Source: Syngnathus acus
Lineage: Eukaryota > Chordata > Actinopteri > Syngnathiformes > Syngnathidae
Direction of reading: 5' to 3'
Assembly (NCBI RefSeq): GCF_901709675.1
Contig: NC_051089.1
Span: 11,213,976-11,277,975 of the forward strand
Length of the DNA stretch: 64,000 bases
The first letter of the stretch is position 1, and each line of letters opens with the position of its first letter. Of this stretch, positions 30,600 through 45,800 are shown one piece after another. The notes under the pieces are model-generated. The model was given only the letters and a program-made list of their open reading frames with translations, ran no database searches and was not told the origin of the DNA. A program made the translations under genes and the position numbers.

Positions 30600-33500
30600 G
30601 CATCCACGTCTTATTGTTTTATTGTGGTGAGGAGCAGTATATCACAAGAGACATGTGGCCAAAGACATGTTGTTTACCAGTTTCTTTTGTTGGAGAATGA
30701 ATTGGCATGATGAAGAAGCTTTGATGGTATACTGTCTATAAAACTATACTATGAAATAGACAGAGAGATATATAATTGAAAATCCACTTTTTTTTTGTAG
30801 CTTTTAAATACATTTTATTGTGCACTTGGAGTCTCCAGGATTCTAGAAAAAAATTATGTATCCCTCCAGGTGTTGCAGAGCTACTTTTATAATCTGTTTG
30901 GGAGAATTTTTTTTACTCCGTTCAGTTTGATCAATTTTCTATTGTATTTTTATTTATTACGCCACAGAATTTGGGACGCCACTCCCAAACAAGGTAATCG
31001 GTGCGGCCAAATGGTTTTGCAATTCCGCCCTCTTTTTTACGCGGAAAAACTTTTGTAGTCCAAACAATTCACGGATGCAGAGGTGGAGAAATCAAAGTTT
31101 TCAGTTGTTGGATGCATTAATCCACACAACTCATTGCAACGTCCCCCAGGATCAGAACCTCAAAGTATTGACTGGTTAAATCTATTTTTGCAGGACGAAG
31201 TTCCTACACTTGTGGGCAAAGTCCTGATTGTTCGTGTAAAGCATTTCAAGGACGATTGTTTCAGAAATCTCTTGTCAGTATAGAGAAGGATTCGCCGAAA
31301 GACTTCGTTTTATTGAAGGTTTAGTTCCTTCAATGTCTGAAAACGACGGACACAGTAATGCGGTAAGCTTGAGATGACACACACGCACACAAAAAAAATA
31401 TATTTTCCTTTCATTATTGCATGTGTATGATGCTCTTGTTTTCATAGTTTGATCATTCTGATCATCAATCTTTCTGCAGATTTTAGAACTAGGGTTACCA
31501 TGTGGGGTGCAAGTGTCTTCCGTGTTGTAGTTTGGCGTTTGTTTGTTTGCTTGTTTGTTAGTTGGGTTTTTGGTAGTTTGTCTTGAGTTTGACTCTTGAG
31601 CAGTGGTTGTCTGCACCGTCAATTTGAAATAATGCCCTGTTTTTTAATGAAGGAATGGAAATTAAAACACGTTTTTTTTTTTTTTTTAAAACAATGTGAT
31701 TCATTGATTAATCAACAATATAATTGGTAGTTTAATCATTTATCAAAATGATAATTCATTGCAGCCCTAGTGCACTATTTCATTTAGCAAAGCTATGTAG
31801 TTTTTGCCACAACCTTGGCACACCTTAATTGAGAAAAATTGAAAAGTAAAAAGCTGAAGGTCTTTGCAACATAACGCTGCAGCTGATTAGGGGTCTGCAA
31901 AAAAAATAAAAATAAAATAGTACTCTATGGTCCTAAATGCTGCATTGAGTATTATATCTCTGGAGTATCTGTGCACCAGACCTTATCTTCTGTGGCTCAG
32001 TCTTGCTTAATTGCCATGCTTGTTATGCCACTTATTTCCCTCTTCGGGGACAGGACATTGTCAAAACAATGGATCAATACAACATGGCACCATTTCATGA
32101 CAGTGCTTCATAAACTGCTGTGAGGCACCAAATAGTCTTGTACTGCCTATGGCTCATCTGTTCTAATCGAGCAAAATGCAGTTAACTGGGAAGCATTTGA
32201 ATGGTCTGACCCTCTTGATTACATCCCAAAGATGGGTAAGAACTTGATCATAATGTCAATGACTCCAAAATTGCTGTTTTGCAACTTTTACACAGATTCA
32301 AATGGCTGTACCATCTTCTTAAACCACTGGTTTTCCAGTACACACCCTACAGTTGAAGGACCTTGCATATAAACACGGACATTCGATTCATGATTCAGAA
32401 GGTTTGCTGAATCGATATTGCATTGCAAGGGGAATATTTTTGTCAATGGTGTTATATGGACTCAAGGGATCGAGATTTAATATGTGATTATTTTCTTGAA
32501 GGTCCTCTTCCTATGCGTCTTTTAACCAACCCAAGCAATGAATTAATCTGTACTACAATAGCAAACAATATCACATTTATTATACATAAATTATGAAGCC
32601 TATTCGTTTGTACTACTCACATTTCAAGTCCTCAACCTTATTTTTAATGACATTGTACAAACAATATTTGAGCAAGAAAGGTGATAAGTGTGTCGTGCAA
32701 AATACAAATCGTCTTAACGTGCCGGTGGTGGCCGATTTTATTTTTGAATATGCCTCAACTCTCCTGTGATCATCGTCTGATGGTCTATATTAAATAACTG
32801 AAGAAAGAAGAGGTCGTACCCTGGATGTGAGCAGCCATGTGAAACACCAAACAACTAATTAAGGCGATGAGAGATATTGTTTGCAACAGTTCAAGGGTCA
32901 TCACTGCTGTTCCGGAAGTTGGCTCTCTGGACTGTCTGGGGATGAGCGACTGTCACTTTAGTCTAATCCCCATCTGTTTCATCAAGTGGGAATTTATCAA
33001 CTTAATCCTTCAATTGTTTCATCCAGTATGAATTTTTAATAGGCTCCATTTCATCCTACTGAGTACAAGTGCAATAAAAATGGATGAATAGATATGTTTG
33101 TATGATTTGACAGTTTGCAACATACCACTAACTACTTTGAGTTTCCAATCAAAAGTCTGATGACACAAAAAGGCCAAAGGACATGGATGTAAAAAAAATT
33201 CTTCAACAGCAAGCATCAATCTCAGACATGATATAGTGACTCAAATATTTCAAAGAAATCTGGCAGTAAAGCAAATTATGATTCTGCTCTGCTTCTACTG
33301 CCACCATGTGGCCCACATTTGTAACTGCATGAACTTATTTAAGAATTTGAGTACAGTACTTCTGTGTTGTTGCTCGCAATAGTGCTTATTGATCAAATAG
33401 CCTGTCATTTTTGGCTTTACTTCTGCGTACACAAAGTGCACAATTTCATGATTACTAATCCCACTTTACAGATGTCCTGTAAGAAATTAACAAATTTCAA

Positions 33501-34700
33501 TTAAGTGGTCTGACAATTGTGTTTTATCCTAATAGTGCGTCTTTGTTTGACTGTCAGTTATGTATAGTATCAGATGGTACATAATTAACTTACATAGCCA
33601 CTTTTTGTGACTTTTTGGTAGTGCTCAGTATTGCCATTTTAATTATCTATCAACCACCCGAGGACGCTATTTACCAACGTGGCTACTTTCTGTAAGCAGT
33701 TGCAGTCCTATTGTTTCCCATTTTCAACATCTGTTGTGTTGATTTAGTGTTTGTTGTGAAGATCACCTTGAAGCAATACACAGCAGAATTTTATGCCTAT
33801 CAAAAGTATGTTATTTTGGGAACATAAATATTCATAATTTCTACAGGATGAGATTCCAGAGCCGCATTTTGGCCCCATCTTGCTGTAAGCTTTATTTTTA
33901 AGCACCATAAAAATATTATTTGTCGTCTTTCCACATAGAAATGTGTACATTTATGTCCAATACTCCTTAAACCGAAATTATATCATTATGTATTTCTTAA
34001 GTTTCTCATTACTTCACCATCTAAAATGATAAAATATTTACTTAGTTATGTTATACACACCAAAGGTCCAAGCCCAAATGAAAAAAAACATTACCATTCA
34101 CTGTGGGTAATAATATATTTAGTATTGTATTAATTATAATAAATACAAAAATAATAAAAAGTCAATTATTCCTGAAAAACTTCCACATTCATTTGTCGAT
34201 TAGGGGAAATACGTAACTCAAACAATGCAGGGTTACTTGAAGTCCTGAAGATGGCAGCAAAGAGCTATACGTCCTTCCCGTCGAGCCATGCATAAAAATG
34301 CTCAACGGTGTATTTTCTGCACATATCTACTCAAGCAGCAGCTTCTCTGTTGTGTTTTAAAAAATGTGAAAATTAAACTCAACACTAGTTTTTAATTTAT
34401 ATATAACTGTGCAACTACTATTAATGCAATTGTGTAATGTGTGTAATATAATCTATTGCTATAATGCTTACATTGAGTTGAGTCCTGAGTTGTTAAATAT
34501 TGTTCTTTCTCAGCAACATTTGGAGATCAATTAACAGAGACGATATGCAGTTTACAGTGTATATGTTGATTTCTTTTGTCTCAAAATTATACTTCTACTT
34601 TTTGCTGTATTTTAAACAGAATAACTAATTACTACTCTGATTTTAGAAACGCTTAATTGCTTTGAATAAGCGTATCTCAAATGGATGGATTATTTGGTGA
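30600..34700. other. intergenic region after calca
   Basis: No exon recognised. A weak THAP-like ORF remnant at 31083-31283 and TTTTGATAAATGATTAAAC-like repeat sequence (reverse) at about 31676-31770 ending CAGCCCTA; remainder AT-rich unique DNA. Confidence 0.5.
31083..31283 (+). pseudogene. possible THAP-like domain remnant
   Basis: 66-codon ORF with VVGCINPHNS, WLNLFL and VKHFKDDCF; the spacing and HF..DCF ending recall a THAP zinc finger, but the second Cys pair is not intact (VRVKHF instead of CxxHF). Could be a decayed transposon-derived gene, or chance. Confidence 0.3.
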
Positions 34701-37700
34701 AAATTGGGTACAGGGCAGTTGAATCTGTTGTAACGTACATTTATTTTTTCCCTCGCAACCTGCCGAACACCCAGAATCATTCTAAAACTCCTTCGGGCAG
34801 ATCTAAAACATAAGCCACCACTGAGGCTGATTTATAATGTGAGAGGGATATTTGTAGAGACAACAAAAACAGGCCTAAAGTGTTCATGTTAGAGATTTTG
34901 CTCTGGTGCACGCTCACACGCTCTTTTTCAGCTCCCTCTGAAGTCTGAAGGCCCCTTTTGTATGAGTAGAAATGCCCTGTGGAGGACGCTGAAATGTAAA
35001 GAAGGCGTTCTGTTCACATATGCAAGCTGCTGCAGAGCATCTGTTTAAATGTAAATGACACAGGGGTTTTATGAGATGTGTGTTTGATAAAGATCTGATA
35101 TTCGAGTAAAAGCGATGCGCAGCGTGCAGGCCTAATTGTCATGAGAGGGCAGCCTCCCGGGGCCTTGCTTGCTAATGAAGAAGCTGCCATTCATCTCCAG
35201 GTCTTTAGATCAAATACTGTATGTATACTTCATACACCTACATCTGCACATACTAATGTACTGACCACTTGTTTTACCTTGAGTGAAACGGACAAGGCAT
35301 TAAGTGTAGCAACGATACAATGTTTGTCTTAAACTTAGTCAATGATTAGTATTGAGTCAATTGTACATTTTGAATGATTTGTTCCATTTCATTGCATAGC
35401 AGAACAACCTACATGAATTAAAATCAATTGTTTCAAATCCTCTGTGACCATTCCACCAGTAAACAAAGTCAGGTTGGCGTTTTTGAGACTTTAAAAGTCA
35501 AACGTAATGTAAACCTCGAGCAATCAAAGTCCATAAATGAAATAAGCAAAGCCCAAAATGTTGTCTGAAAAAAAAATCTGTGTAATAACTGACATTGACA
35601 TGGAAGCTTTTGTTTGTGCCACTAAATTGTCTGTTCTAGATTTCTGAGACATTGTAGACCAAGTATCACTGCAGAAGAAGTATGAGGGACGAGAGAGCTC
35701 AAAACAAGACGTAGTGAGGACTGACGGAAGGGAGTTTTTGTCCATCCCTGTAACGCTGAGGAGATGTTCTCCTTGGGAGGAACGGATTTCGTTTCAGATT
35801 CTGTCCATCCTCAGTCCTTTTTTGAACTTTCTCATCCTTTGTCCGCAATATGGCCATCGGTTGTCTGACAGACACTTCAAAGTTGAATGTAAAATGTTTG
35901 TCAAATTTATTGTGGTACCACATTTTGGAAAGCACTGGCTCAAAGCTTAAAACCTTGCACTTGTAGCTCGGTACAAAGACCTGATGGTCATCCACCAAAA
36001 TTATTGTATGATCTGGTTTTCTCCAGACACCTTTTATCATAGTACAGCACATGATCAAGCTCATATTGTCTCCAAGCCACACTTTTAACTTCAAAGTCCC
36101 TCTCACCCTTGTGTCTCATGAGGAGCGGCGGCACCGCAGCAGCCAGCCTTCACTGCGTGGCCATGGTTAACTATGACCGCAGGCTTGGGCACCTCCCCAT
36201 GCTTCTTCATACCGGAGCAAGGGGGAAGTGTGCGGTAGTGTGTGTGTGGGGGGGTCAGTTGGGTGTCCTGTTGCTCCACAGCACACCGCCTTGTTCCTCG
36301 CCACCACATAACGTGTCCCTAGGAACAGAGGTTCATTATGGACCCGCTACAAGGCCACACTTGTTGAGAACAGAGCCTGTGCAATGATAAGTATACATAG
36401 GTGACCAGTGTACCAAGGTGTGCTTGAACAGGTTGACTCTGTATGCATGTCACATTTTAATCGGCAGCAAAAATATTTTTCAGTATTCAGAGACGTGAAA
36501 GTGCAGAGATATGGGAGGAATGCCAGATGTCATGTGTGATATATTTATTTGTGGGTGCTTTGTAGGGCTGAACGATGAATCGAATTCAAATTGTAATGTA
36601 GTAGCATGCAACATTTATGTGTGTATTTATTTATTAATGTATTTATTTCTATGTCACAATAAGTTCAGTGCTTGAGGACGGCAGGCCACAAATTTACATA
36701 TTGTTTCATGAAACACGAAAAGCTAAAGTGAGAAAGCCAGAAATTTGTTTGCTTTATCGTTTTAATTTTGTTAATGATTAACTGACTTATGCTTAAGCGA
36801 CACTTTTTGTTGGTGTAGTAACTGCTTAAAAGATTGCAAGTCAAAGTGTCGAGGAAGTTAACACGTGTAAATAATGTTTTATATTTAACTACTAGGCCGC
36901 ATAAAATTTGTGTATAATACATTTGATGCTGTTTAGTTACAGATTAATTTATTGTCTCTGTTTGTGATATCTAAAATTATACATGGGAGGAGGAAAAAGA
37001 TACATAAAACAACAAAAAAAAGATGTGTATAACCACAATTGCAATATTAAGGTAAAGAAAAAAGAATCAGAATTAAGTCATTCTTCAAAATGTTTTAGCC
37101 CAACCTTTTGGTCTGCAGGTCTGTTCCCTGTTGAAACGGTGTTGAGCTCAAAGGGAAACAATATGGTGGATTGACTTTATTATGAACAAAGCCTTTGTCT
37201 GAGGTGCTCGCTCACTGGATGGGGGTCCAGAGTCTGGGAGCAGCTTTGAACTTTGCAGGTCAAAGACATCACAGAAGCAAGGCGCCGGTTCACATTCATC
37301 TTGTTACCTCACACGGGAGGCCTGTCGCATTTGTCCTTTTGATTGTCCTTCGTTTCTTTAAAGGTCTGCCTGCAACCATAGGTCATCTCGATGCTTTTAT
37401 GTGCCCTAAACAAATGTTGTCCTCCTATATTTGAGACAAGAGGAAGGACCGCACGGCTCAAAACGCTACTGTGCGATTCATAAAACAAAGCAACGGAATG
37501 TGTTTGGTGGTCTGAAAACAGAGAACATAGCAAACACAACAACAGAAAGGTGTGCATTGATAAGCAACCTGCTGCTGTGAAAAATGCAAAGCAAGCCCAC
37601 CACAGAGAAGAGTGAAAACCGCAGCTTCGTTTGATGCGTGTGAAGTCCTTTGCTTGCGCGTGTCTTCGTTCATCTAGCCTGTGAATGTTTTAACCTGGTC

Positions 37701-40556
37701 TAAAACTTACTCAAGCACTTCTCCCGCCAGCTCTACATCAGAGTAACTTGCTGCCGCTGTTCTACTTGTGATTTTTAATTCATCAATGTCCTTTCCTTCC
37801 ACTGTTTACCCCCCATTCTGTGACTCCAAGACGTTGAAGTGAGTGGCAGGTTAGGGCACGTGTTGCAACTACTTGTGTCTTACGTGTTTTGATGAGCTCA
37901 GTTGCTGATGGACTGCCTTTGGCAAGGTGTTCAGCCCTAATTAATAATGACACATTTTGGACAAGCTGTGTTCTTCAATAACATAAGAAAATTACATTTT
38001 CCCCCTATTAGGCACTCAGTCTTAAGTAAACAAACAACACATAGGGGACTTGTATCAATCTATCATGTAAGACGCACCCTTTGACTCCAGGCTATTATTG
38101 CTTGGAGGAACTTGTGTGCATTGGTGAGTATTGACAGCCTTAGTTTGATGATCTATACTCAGATGAGACGGAGCAGACCGGTGCATTAGAGGCACCAATG
38201 AAACAGGGTTGCTGTCATGCTACGGTCTCCGTGTTCATTGAATCCAAACATTTAAGATGATAAATTAATTCACTGCCAGATGTTGTCAAAGCAAGTTGAA
38301 GGACTTTGAGGCCAGTATTTCAAAAGGAAAACTGAGAGAGGGTTTGAATGGCAGAATTCGAACTTATTTACGTACAGGTATCCAACTTAGACACGCGCAG
38401 TGGGAGATACACACTCGTCACTCATGAAGTAATACAATATATTGCTCACTATTTATGCAACACATCTACTGTACGTACTAATTGGTAAATGCTCCTCAAA
38501 ATGGATCTAAAATCCAAAACAATGCGACGCCGACCTCTGATTTGTGATCTATGCATCATTATAGTGGTTTACATTAGAAACCTGAATTTCACAGACAACT
38601 CTTCCACGCAGAGTGAACAACATGATGAATATATTTGTCAGTAGCAGGGAACTTTTAGATTCCAGTTGACGAGTATAAATGTTCATAATAGTGCATGAGT
38701 TGAAATCATGGGTTTTAACAACAATCAGTCATTTATTATATATTATTTATTATAGTACAGCCGATAAGCAAATCTATTCCAACCTATAGGTGAAAGGCTT
38801 CATTACCTTTGCGTGATATGCATGTTAAATCAACACGAATCCAAAGAGTCCCAGATGTGAATAATATGTCCTGGTCTTCCAAAGTTCAGATATTTCTGGA
38901 GTCAGGCACTGGGCTAGAATTTGGTGGACATAACAAGCCAACATTCTCTTAACGCACTAGTATCATTAACTTTTAATAAGACCCGATATGAGCCTTTTTA
39001 CTGGTGGTGCATGTTTCAAATAAAATACATTTTGTCTACCAACAGACCACAAGCTCAGGTCAGTGTCCCAGTGTGCCTTGAAAAAGTGGATGTATGTATT
39101 TGTGTCATGCAATATGTTCATTAAAACAGCTCATTTCACCCTCGCTTAATCGCACTACATACTGTATGTCATGAGAAGAAACAGCCTGCAGCTATAAAGT
39201 TGTGCATAATGTATAGCTGCAGGTCAGGCTACACGATGGAGGTGTATGATCACAACCAAAATGCCTCATAGCACTTCTGTTGCAATGTTTGAAACATAAT
39301 ACGGGCACAATGGACTAACATTTATCAATTTCTCAGTACACATAACGAATCAACGAATTTAGATTCGACCAGTGTGTGTGTGTTTCTATGTGTGACGCAG
39401 CGCTTGTGCGTGCAAGAGAGTGTGTGACAGCTCACTGTGACACGGCAGGTGTTTAAACTGTGCTGATGTAATTGGTCACAAGGGGAGTAGAAACAAGAGC
39501 TTCGCAGTCCTTGATTTGATCCCCTGGTTATTGATTCGTCAGTCTGCTTCTAACAGAAATAATTGCCACATGTAATGTATTATTCAATTACAAGACACTG
39601 CTCTCAAGTTTGGGTTTGATGGTCCTTTTTGAATCACTGAGACCTATAGATAATTCAACAATGTCGGCCCATTAAGTAGAGCGAATATTAAAGTTATGCG
39701 TCTATCGTGCCCATTTATTAGGAACTGTGACAGTCGACAAAGTTTTCAGCCTTTGCATAGTTGAAAGAACCTGTCTATCTTGACGTCATCTTGAGAAATA
39801 TTTTGTTTTTCTGACACTGGTTGGTGTGAGCTCAAGTTTTTCAGAGAAGCTATTGCGATTCGTATTTTATAAGGAAGGCGGATTATAAAAGAAGACTACA
39901 ACAAGTGATGAACAGATGAAGCGTAAGCGAGGTTCACTGGCAAACTCCACCCCCACTTTGCTTTGACCAATTTCTAAGGATAATGGTCGTCTCAAGTGTG
40001 TTCATCTGCAGATGACTACAAGGACAAGCATGCGAATTCATCAGAATTCATTGTGTCTTATGGTGCTATCAAATATGGTAATTTCACTAAAGATGACTTA
40101 GGCACAAGTGTGGTTAAATGGTAAATAGGCTGTGCTTGGATAGTGCTTTTCTACCTTTGGCCGTCAAAGTGATTTTTCCCTGCCAACTATCGGAATTGGC
40201 CAAAAGAAAGCCATATTGGTTGGGCCCTTATTGATACTTTAATATGTGAATTTCATACTTTTTTATAGCCATTCGCTTAGTCTGTTTAGCCACAGGTCTG
40301 AGGTAATAATAAAAGAAAAGTCAATGTATGAAGAAATATAAATAGAATGCACATAAAAAGGATTTTGGTTAAAAAATAGTAGTCTATCCACATTCAACAA
40401 CAAATACTTTTCTGACATGGCTGATATAGTTTTTTTTTTAACTCATACTGGCTTATCAGAAATGTTATGTGATAAATACTTAAATAAATAAATCAATTTT
40501 AAAAATAAAACCTTCAATATGTTTATCTGGGTGTAAATGCCGCCCCCGGTATAATA

Positions 40557-40592
40557 TCTATAATACTCATCAGTCATGATGAGTATTATAGA
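40557..40592. repeat. perfect 16-bp inverted repeat with 4-nt loop
   Basis: TCTATAATACTCATCA - GTCA - TGATGAGTATTATAGA; complete Watson-Crick stem. No adjacent gene. Confidence 0.9.
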
Positions 40593-42739
40593 CACCATCA
40601 GTGTCTCTTTCAGCATTGCAGATTAATTCTAGTGTTTAAATCTCAATTTCTCTTTTTCTTTTTCTGTGCAGCTCTGTGACACAGTTTTAATGATCACCCA
40701 TCCAGCACTTGTTTACAGCTCAGCTTCCCAGTCATGTTTCGTTAACACCCACCGCTGTTAATATTTATCGTCAGTTTTAATTGGTTTGATGTCACTACAC
40801 TGGCGTTGCTGTCGGCGTACTTGTTGAACTGGCCCCGGTGTTGTTTCAAAAGTCTTTATTATGATGACAGTGGACCCCTGTTCATTTAAGTTTCACATTC
40901 CATTTTCATCTGCATGAGAAGGATTCTCTAAATGCAAGGGAGCTGGAGTCCTGCGAGCGATCACAGGGGAGGCGCCTAGTCTGTATAAATTATCAGCAAT
41001 ATGAACTGGATCGAAGACGTTAATTGCACCAATGGCTAGTTATGTGGGGAATTACTATGCATTTCATGCAGCGATAATAAAAATGAATTTTTGAACAAAG
41101 AGATCTTAAAATAATATCTACTCTACCGAGAATACTCACATCAAAAGAATAATTCAACGCTTTGAAATGTATCTTTGTGGTCCGAAATGTTAAGCACTAG
41201 CCTTGTGAATATTGTACACCATTCTGGTTTGTTGAAGGAAATTAAAAAAAAAAAAAAAAAAACACACAACACAAAGCTAGAGTTAATTAACAGTTATTAC
41301 GCGCTGTTTCAACTTTAATTTGACTTTCAAATATTAGCTCTTATATATAAACTTTGCTTCTGGCGTCTGCAAATTAGGTTTAGCGTATCTGCTCTAATTG
41401 GGTGCCATTGAACACATGCTAGCCACATATAATAATGTGAATAATTCAGTAGAGGAAAATGCATTTAACAACGTAATTGTTTGTGAAATTATATTAATTT
41501 GATGCGTAACACCTTTAGAGGTACGTGATCAAAACATTGTGTTGGATGTTTGTGATTGCTTATGAATGAAGCAACGTCTCAGTGTTGGGGGGGCTCTTTT
41601 TAGGTCAGACTTGTACTCCCCACCCCCCATATTTAAATTGGAATATTAGATGCATACGCTATGAGTGGTGTATGATGTTTCTTGGTGAGAGCAGTATTAA
41701 AAAAATCTGTTAAATAAAATTACAATCTACACAATAACAATTATTTTTTTTGTTCCAATAATTACATCCAAAATCAAAATCTTGCTGTTCTCTAACGAGG
41801 TTGAGAATTAGTCAAACCTGCCCCTAAGCTTTGAAATATTCTTTTCCTCCACCCACTTGCCCTCCCGTCGCTCTCCTTCTGCCATCTCTCTGTCAACAGT
41901 GCTTTTGCCTCTTGCCACAGATCAAATGCACCTGCCAAGCACCGCTAACATTCCTGTGCATGTTCACTAATTACCCACAAAGCCTTGCAGATTTAAACTC
42001 CAAATAAGGGATTTGCCTCAAATTGGGGGGGCGGCAGGCTTGTATTGTATGACAATGGTTTTTATTTGCTCGTTTGGGGAAGACTCTCTTGGGACCACGT
42101 TATTATAGAGCATTTTACAGCTAATAGACGCTTCTTGTTTTTGTTCTTTTATGTTGTGTACAATTTGGAATAAACTCCAAACCCGCCCCCCCTTGTATTC
42201 TCTTGCTGGCAAATTATAAACAAGAATGGTAAAATGGAATGGGGTCTTATGGTTTACAAATTAAGAGCACGTTACTGAACACAACCATGAGAAGAAAATG
42301 TTTTGGAGTCAGTGTAATGACATTAAAAATATCATTCGGGTGATGGGAGTAAACACTTTTGCAGTTAAAATAAATTTTACTTAATATCAATGTGATTTTG
42401 GTGCCACTTAAATAATTGCAACCGATCTTGACATGTCAAGAATAGCAATGGTATAAACAATGAAAGTAAGAAAGGACGTGCAAAAAAGTGCTGTTTAAAA
42501 ATGCAAACTGAAATATAGTTTATACAATGTTTACAACTAAAAACATTCCTAAACATGAAAAAAAAAGTATTCTTTATTTTAACCTAATTTGTATTTGACC
42601 TCATTCAATCGTGTTCAGCCCTGGAATGAAGCATCACGATGCTGCATGATAATGAAGAGGCTTCAAGGATTGAAAAACATTCTAAGTTTCACGCTTCTTC
42701 TAAAAGTATTAGAAAGGGCTATTCTATCAATCCCATTAT

Positions 42740-42825
42740 TAAGGAAGTTGGGTCAATTTCCAACTTCCTGGGTCGATCAAATTTTTAAACCAAATTGGGT
42801 TGTTTTTAACCCAGTGTTTTAAATT
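42740..42825. repeat. palindromic repeat fragment (GGGTTGTTTTTAACCCA)
   Basis: GGAAGTTGG..CCAACTTCC forms a 9-bp stem, followed by TTGGGTTGTTTTTAACCCA, a motif frequent in teleost miniature elements. Confidence 0.5.
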
Positions 42826-45800
42826 GTGTACATTTGTTTCAACATAGCAGTTGCATCGTGATGATTGCAAATTTAAGATGCAATTGAAATAATGTCCCCC
42901 AACATTTCAGTTTTTTCTCTCTTTAGATAATAGTGCAAATTAGCAACAAATGCAAATGGTGATTTTCTTTCCAATACTTTTGGCCCATCAATCAATATAT
43001 TTAGTTTGTAGTTAGTATATTGCAAAGTGACTCTACAGGAGGCAGTTTTCCATTGACATGAAACACCCGCACACACAATCTCACAACAAACAGAAACAGA
43101 TTTCTTTTTTCAAGCAGAAGAATAATTAATGGAGACACCACTTCTGTAACCTGCCAGGAACAATCCCCCCCGGCGTCTCTTCAAAAGCAAGAAGAGTCTT
43201 AACAAAGGCTCTTCTAAAATGATCTCCTTTTAAGTGAGGCACCCTCCTTCCTTTACTCGTCAACCCCCAAGTGAGCAAAAACCTCAGTCCATCAGTTTCT
43301 CTTAACAATCAATATAACTCTCTTTAAAGCAACCACAACACTACAGTTACCAACAGAAGGATCGCACACCACAACACGATATTAATTAATTACTTTTTTC
43401 AACAGTATTTCATGTATTTTTCTGTCAAGATAGAATAAATAAAGCGGTTTGTAAAACTGAATGTGGAGCTTGATACTTAGATGTGTCAAAGGGAGGACTT
43501 GTGTAGAACTGAGACTGTGTCATTGAAGACCAGATGGTGGAGCTAAAAACTCAGAAGAGAAGGTGGCGAATTTTTGTCTTTCATATATTTGCCCCTCATG
43601 TTACTTGGGTGGATTCAGTTTGTATTTGTCTATGAGCAAATGCGAGTCCTGTGGTTTGTCTTTGTGTTCACAAGTGTATTAAAGCGTGCATGTTTGTGTT
43701 TACGCCCAGCTTAAAACACTCACTTGAGAAATGCAACAAGGCTCATTTTCTAACACATCGGCTGGTTCTTGGCTTTAGATGAATAATGGCTGAATTCAAC
43801 TGTGTTGAAACACATTCCATGCACCACAGTGCAATTAAACTGTGGAAAACAACCACATCTATGGATTTACAAATACAAGATTTCAGTGATTGGAAATTTA
43901 AGTTGATGGGGTTTGTCAAATCATTAAGTGTGATCAAATGTGTGTGCTGTATGGCTCACCAACAACTTGCCCGAATAACACCGGGCACAGATCCAATCCA
44001 TGTGACAAAAGTCCAACAGGAAAATATATATATATATATTTTTTTTTTTGAGGGGTGGAAAGCTCAAGTACTACAATACAGATGCAATGTCTGTGGCCAG
44101 AAAGTAAAACCTCTTTTCTCTGTCTTACATTGTTCAGGTCAAACAAGAGGTATATAAACAATCAATTTTTTTACAGAATGTTGAGACATCTGTGGATTTA
44201 TTCACCCCATGCGTGTCCCCTCGGGATTCCATGGCCATCGCTCACCCTGATAGCTTTACCTGGTGGCCCTTCACTCACAGGATTGACATATCGTGCAGTT
44301 AGATTTGGCAGGTGTTCATTCCGCGGAGCCCCGGTAGCGGTAGCAGACTTTTCATTTTATCAGCCCTCGGTGAGGGCACTGGCCAAAATAATTCTGCAGC
44401 AATTACCATATGTTGTGATTGTGGTTTTTGGAGCAACACTACAACATCTGTGTTATATTGGCATCTGGGGCACCCTGCAAGGAACTTCCCCACTCCCCAC
44501 ACTGCATTCTTCCCCGCATCTACTTAACGTGTGTATAGCACTGATTTAGACACTATTTACTGACCACACGGTTCTTTGCCGTTCAAATGTAATTAACATT
44601 AAAATAATTTGCCTTCCTTAAGGTCTTTATTTGCAAAGGAACATTGCATCGACTACACAATAAATGCTGTCAAATCGGTAATTGAAAAACAAGCTTCTTT
44701 TGAAACAAGGTCTCATTTGGGGATTCACTGGTATCCATAATCAGTTCTCTCCACAAACCTGCAACATCAATCAGCATTTGTCACCAACTGTACGGCAGAA
44801 CGGGTGGGACGATAACACGGCGCCCCCCGGGGACCAACGTGAACCAGAGGGCTGCTAGTCAGGGTGGTGCGTCCACTGAAAACTCCCAACCTACCATTCA
44901 ACCACTTCAAGTCAATGGAAATATCTGGCGCTATCAGATTCCAGCACTTTCTGAGTGAGTCTGAGCACATTGTTGCTGATTGCAAAAAAAAAAAAAGAGG
45001 ATTTGATAGGGACCTGTCGCAGCGACAAGTGATTTGGTGACAGATTTAAATGTCATACTCAATAATTGCTGGAAATCTGGGACTTGAATCAGGTGCATTG
45101 GAGGAGGGAAACATCTAAAACAGGCAGGAGATGGCTCTCGAGCCCTGGGTTACATTTATTTCTGAAAAAGTTTTGAAATGTTTTATCTTGATCTCATTTT
45201 GTGTCACTGGGACCTTTTATAGGTACTCGATGCAGACAATAGTTCCTCGAGCATCATCCCCATTTTCACCCCATAACAATTTAAACGCATTATCTTAAAT
45301 AACATTTGGTGCAGTCAAAATGCAAAGGTGATGCGTATTGCAAATGCACATTTATTGTTTTTAACCGCTTGTCACATAAGTAAATCAACTAAAATTATAG
45401 TAAACTAAACACTTTGCCTTAACTTTAATGACAGCTGCCAGGGAACAACTTGTGTAGAAGGTTGCCTTGTTTAGGCTGAGCTTTGGATGTTTACAATGTC
45501 TGGCCATGCCCCTGTTGTAAATTAAAGTTTACAAGACAAGATGGATTTCATGTTCCAGTGTTAGTCTCAGATTTATTACCTTTGACATGAACACATAAGG
45601 GGATGTTTTAGTCAGTCGTGACAGCGTAGCTACCTCTGGAATTCATCAGAGCTAGAGCAATTAATATTTCAATTAAATCACTTCATAAAAAAGTCAAGCT
45701 CCCTAATTGCTTTCCTTACAGTCAATCTATGGAGGAACAGCAGTGCTCCCGCTTGTGTGCACAGAAATGTGGCAAAGCTAAACATACCCGTTTAAAATGG

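Noticed and set aside
44055-44549. 164-codon plus-strand frame in the desert
   Set aside because: No recognisable domain, no splice or promoter context; overlapping frames are equally open.
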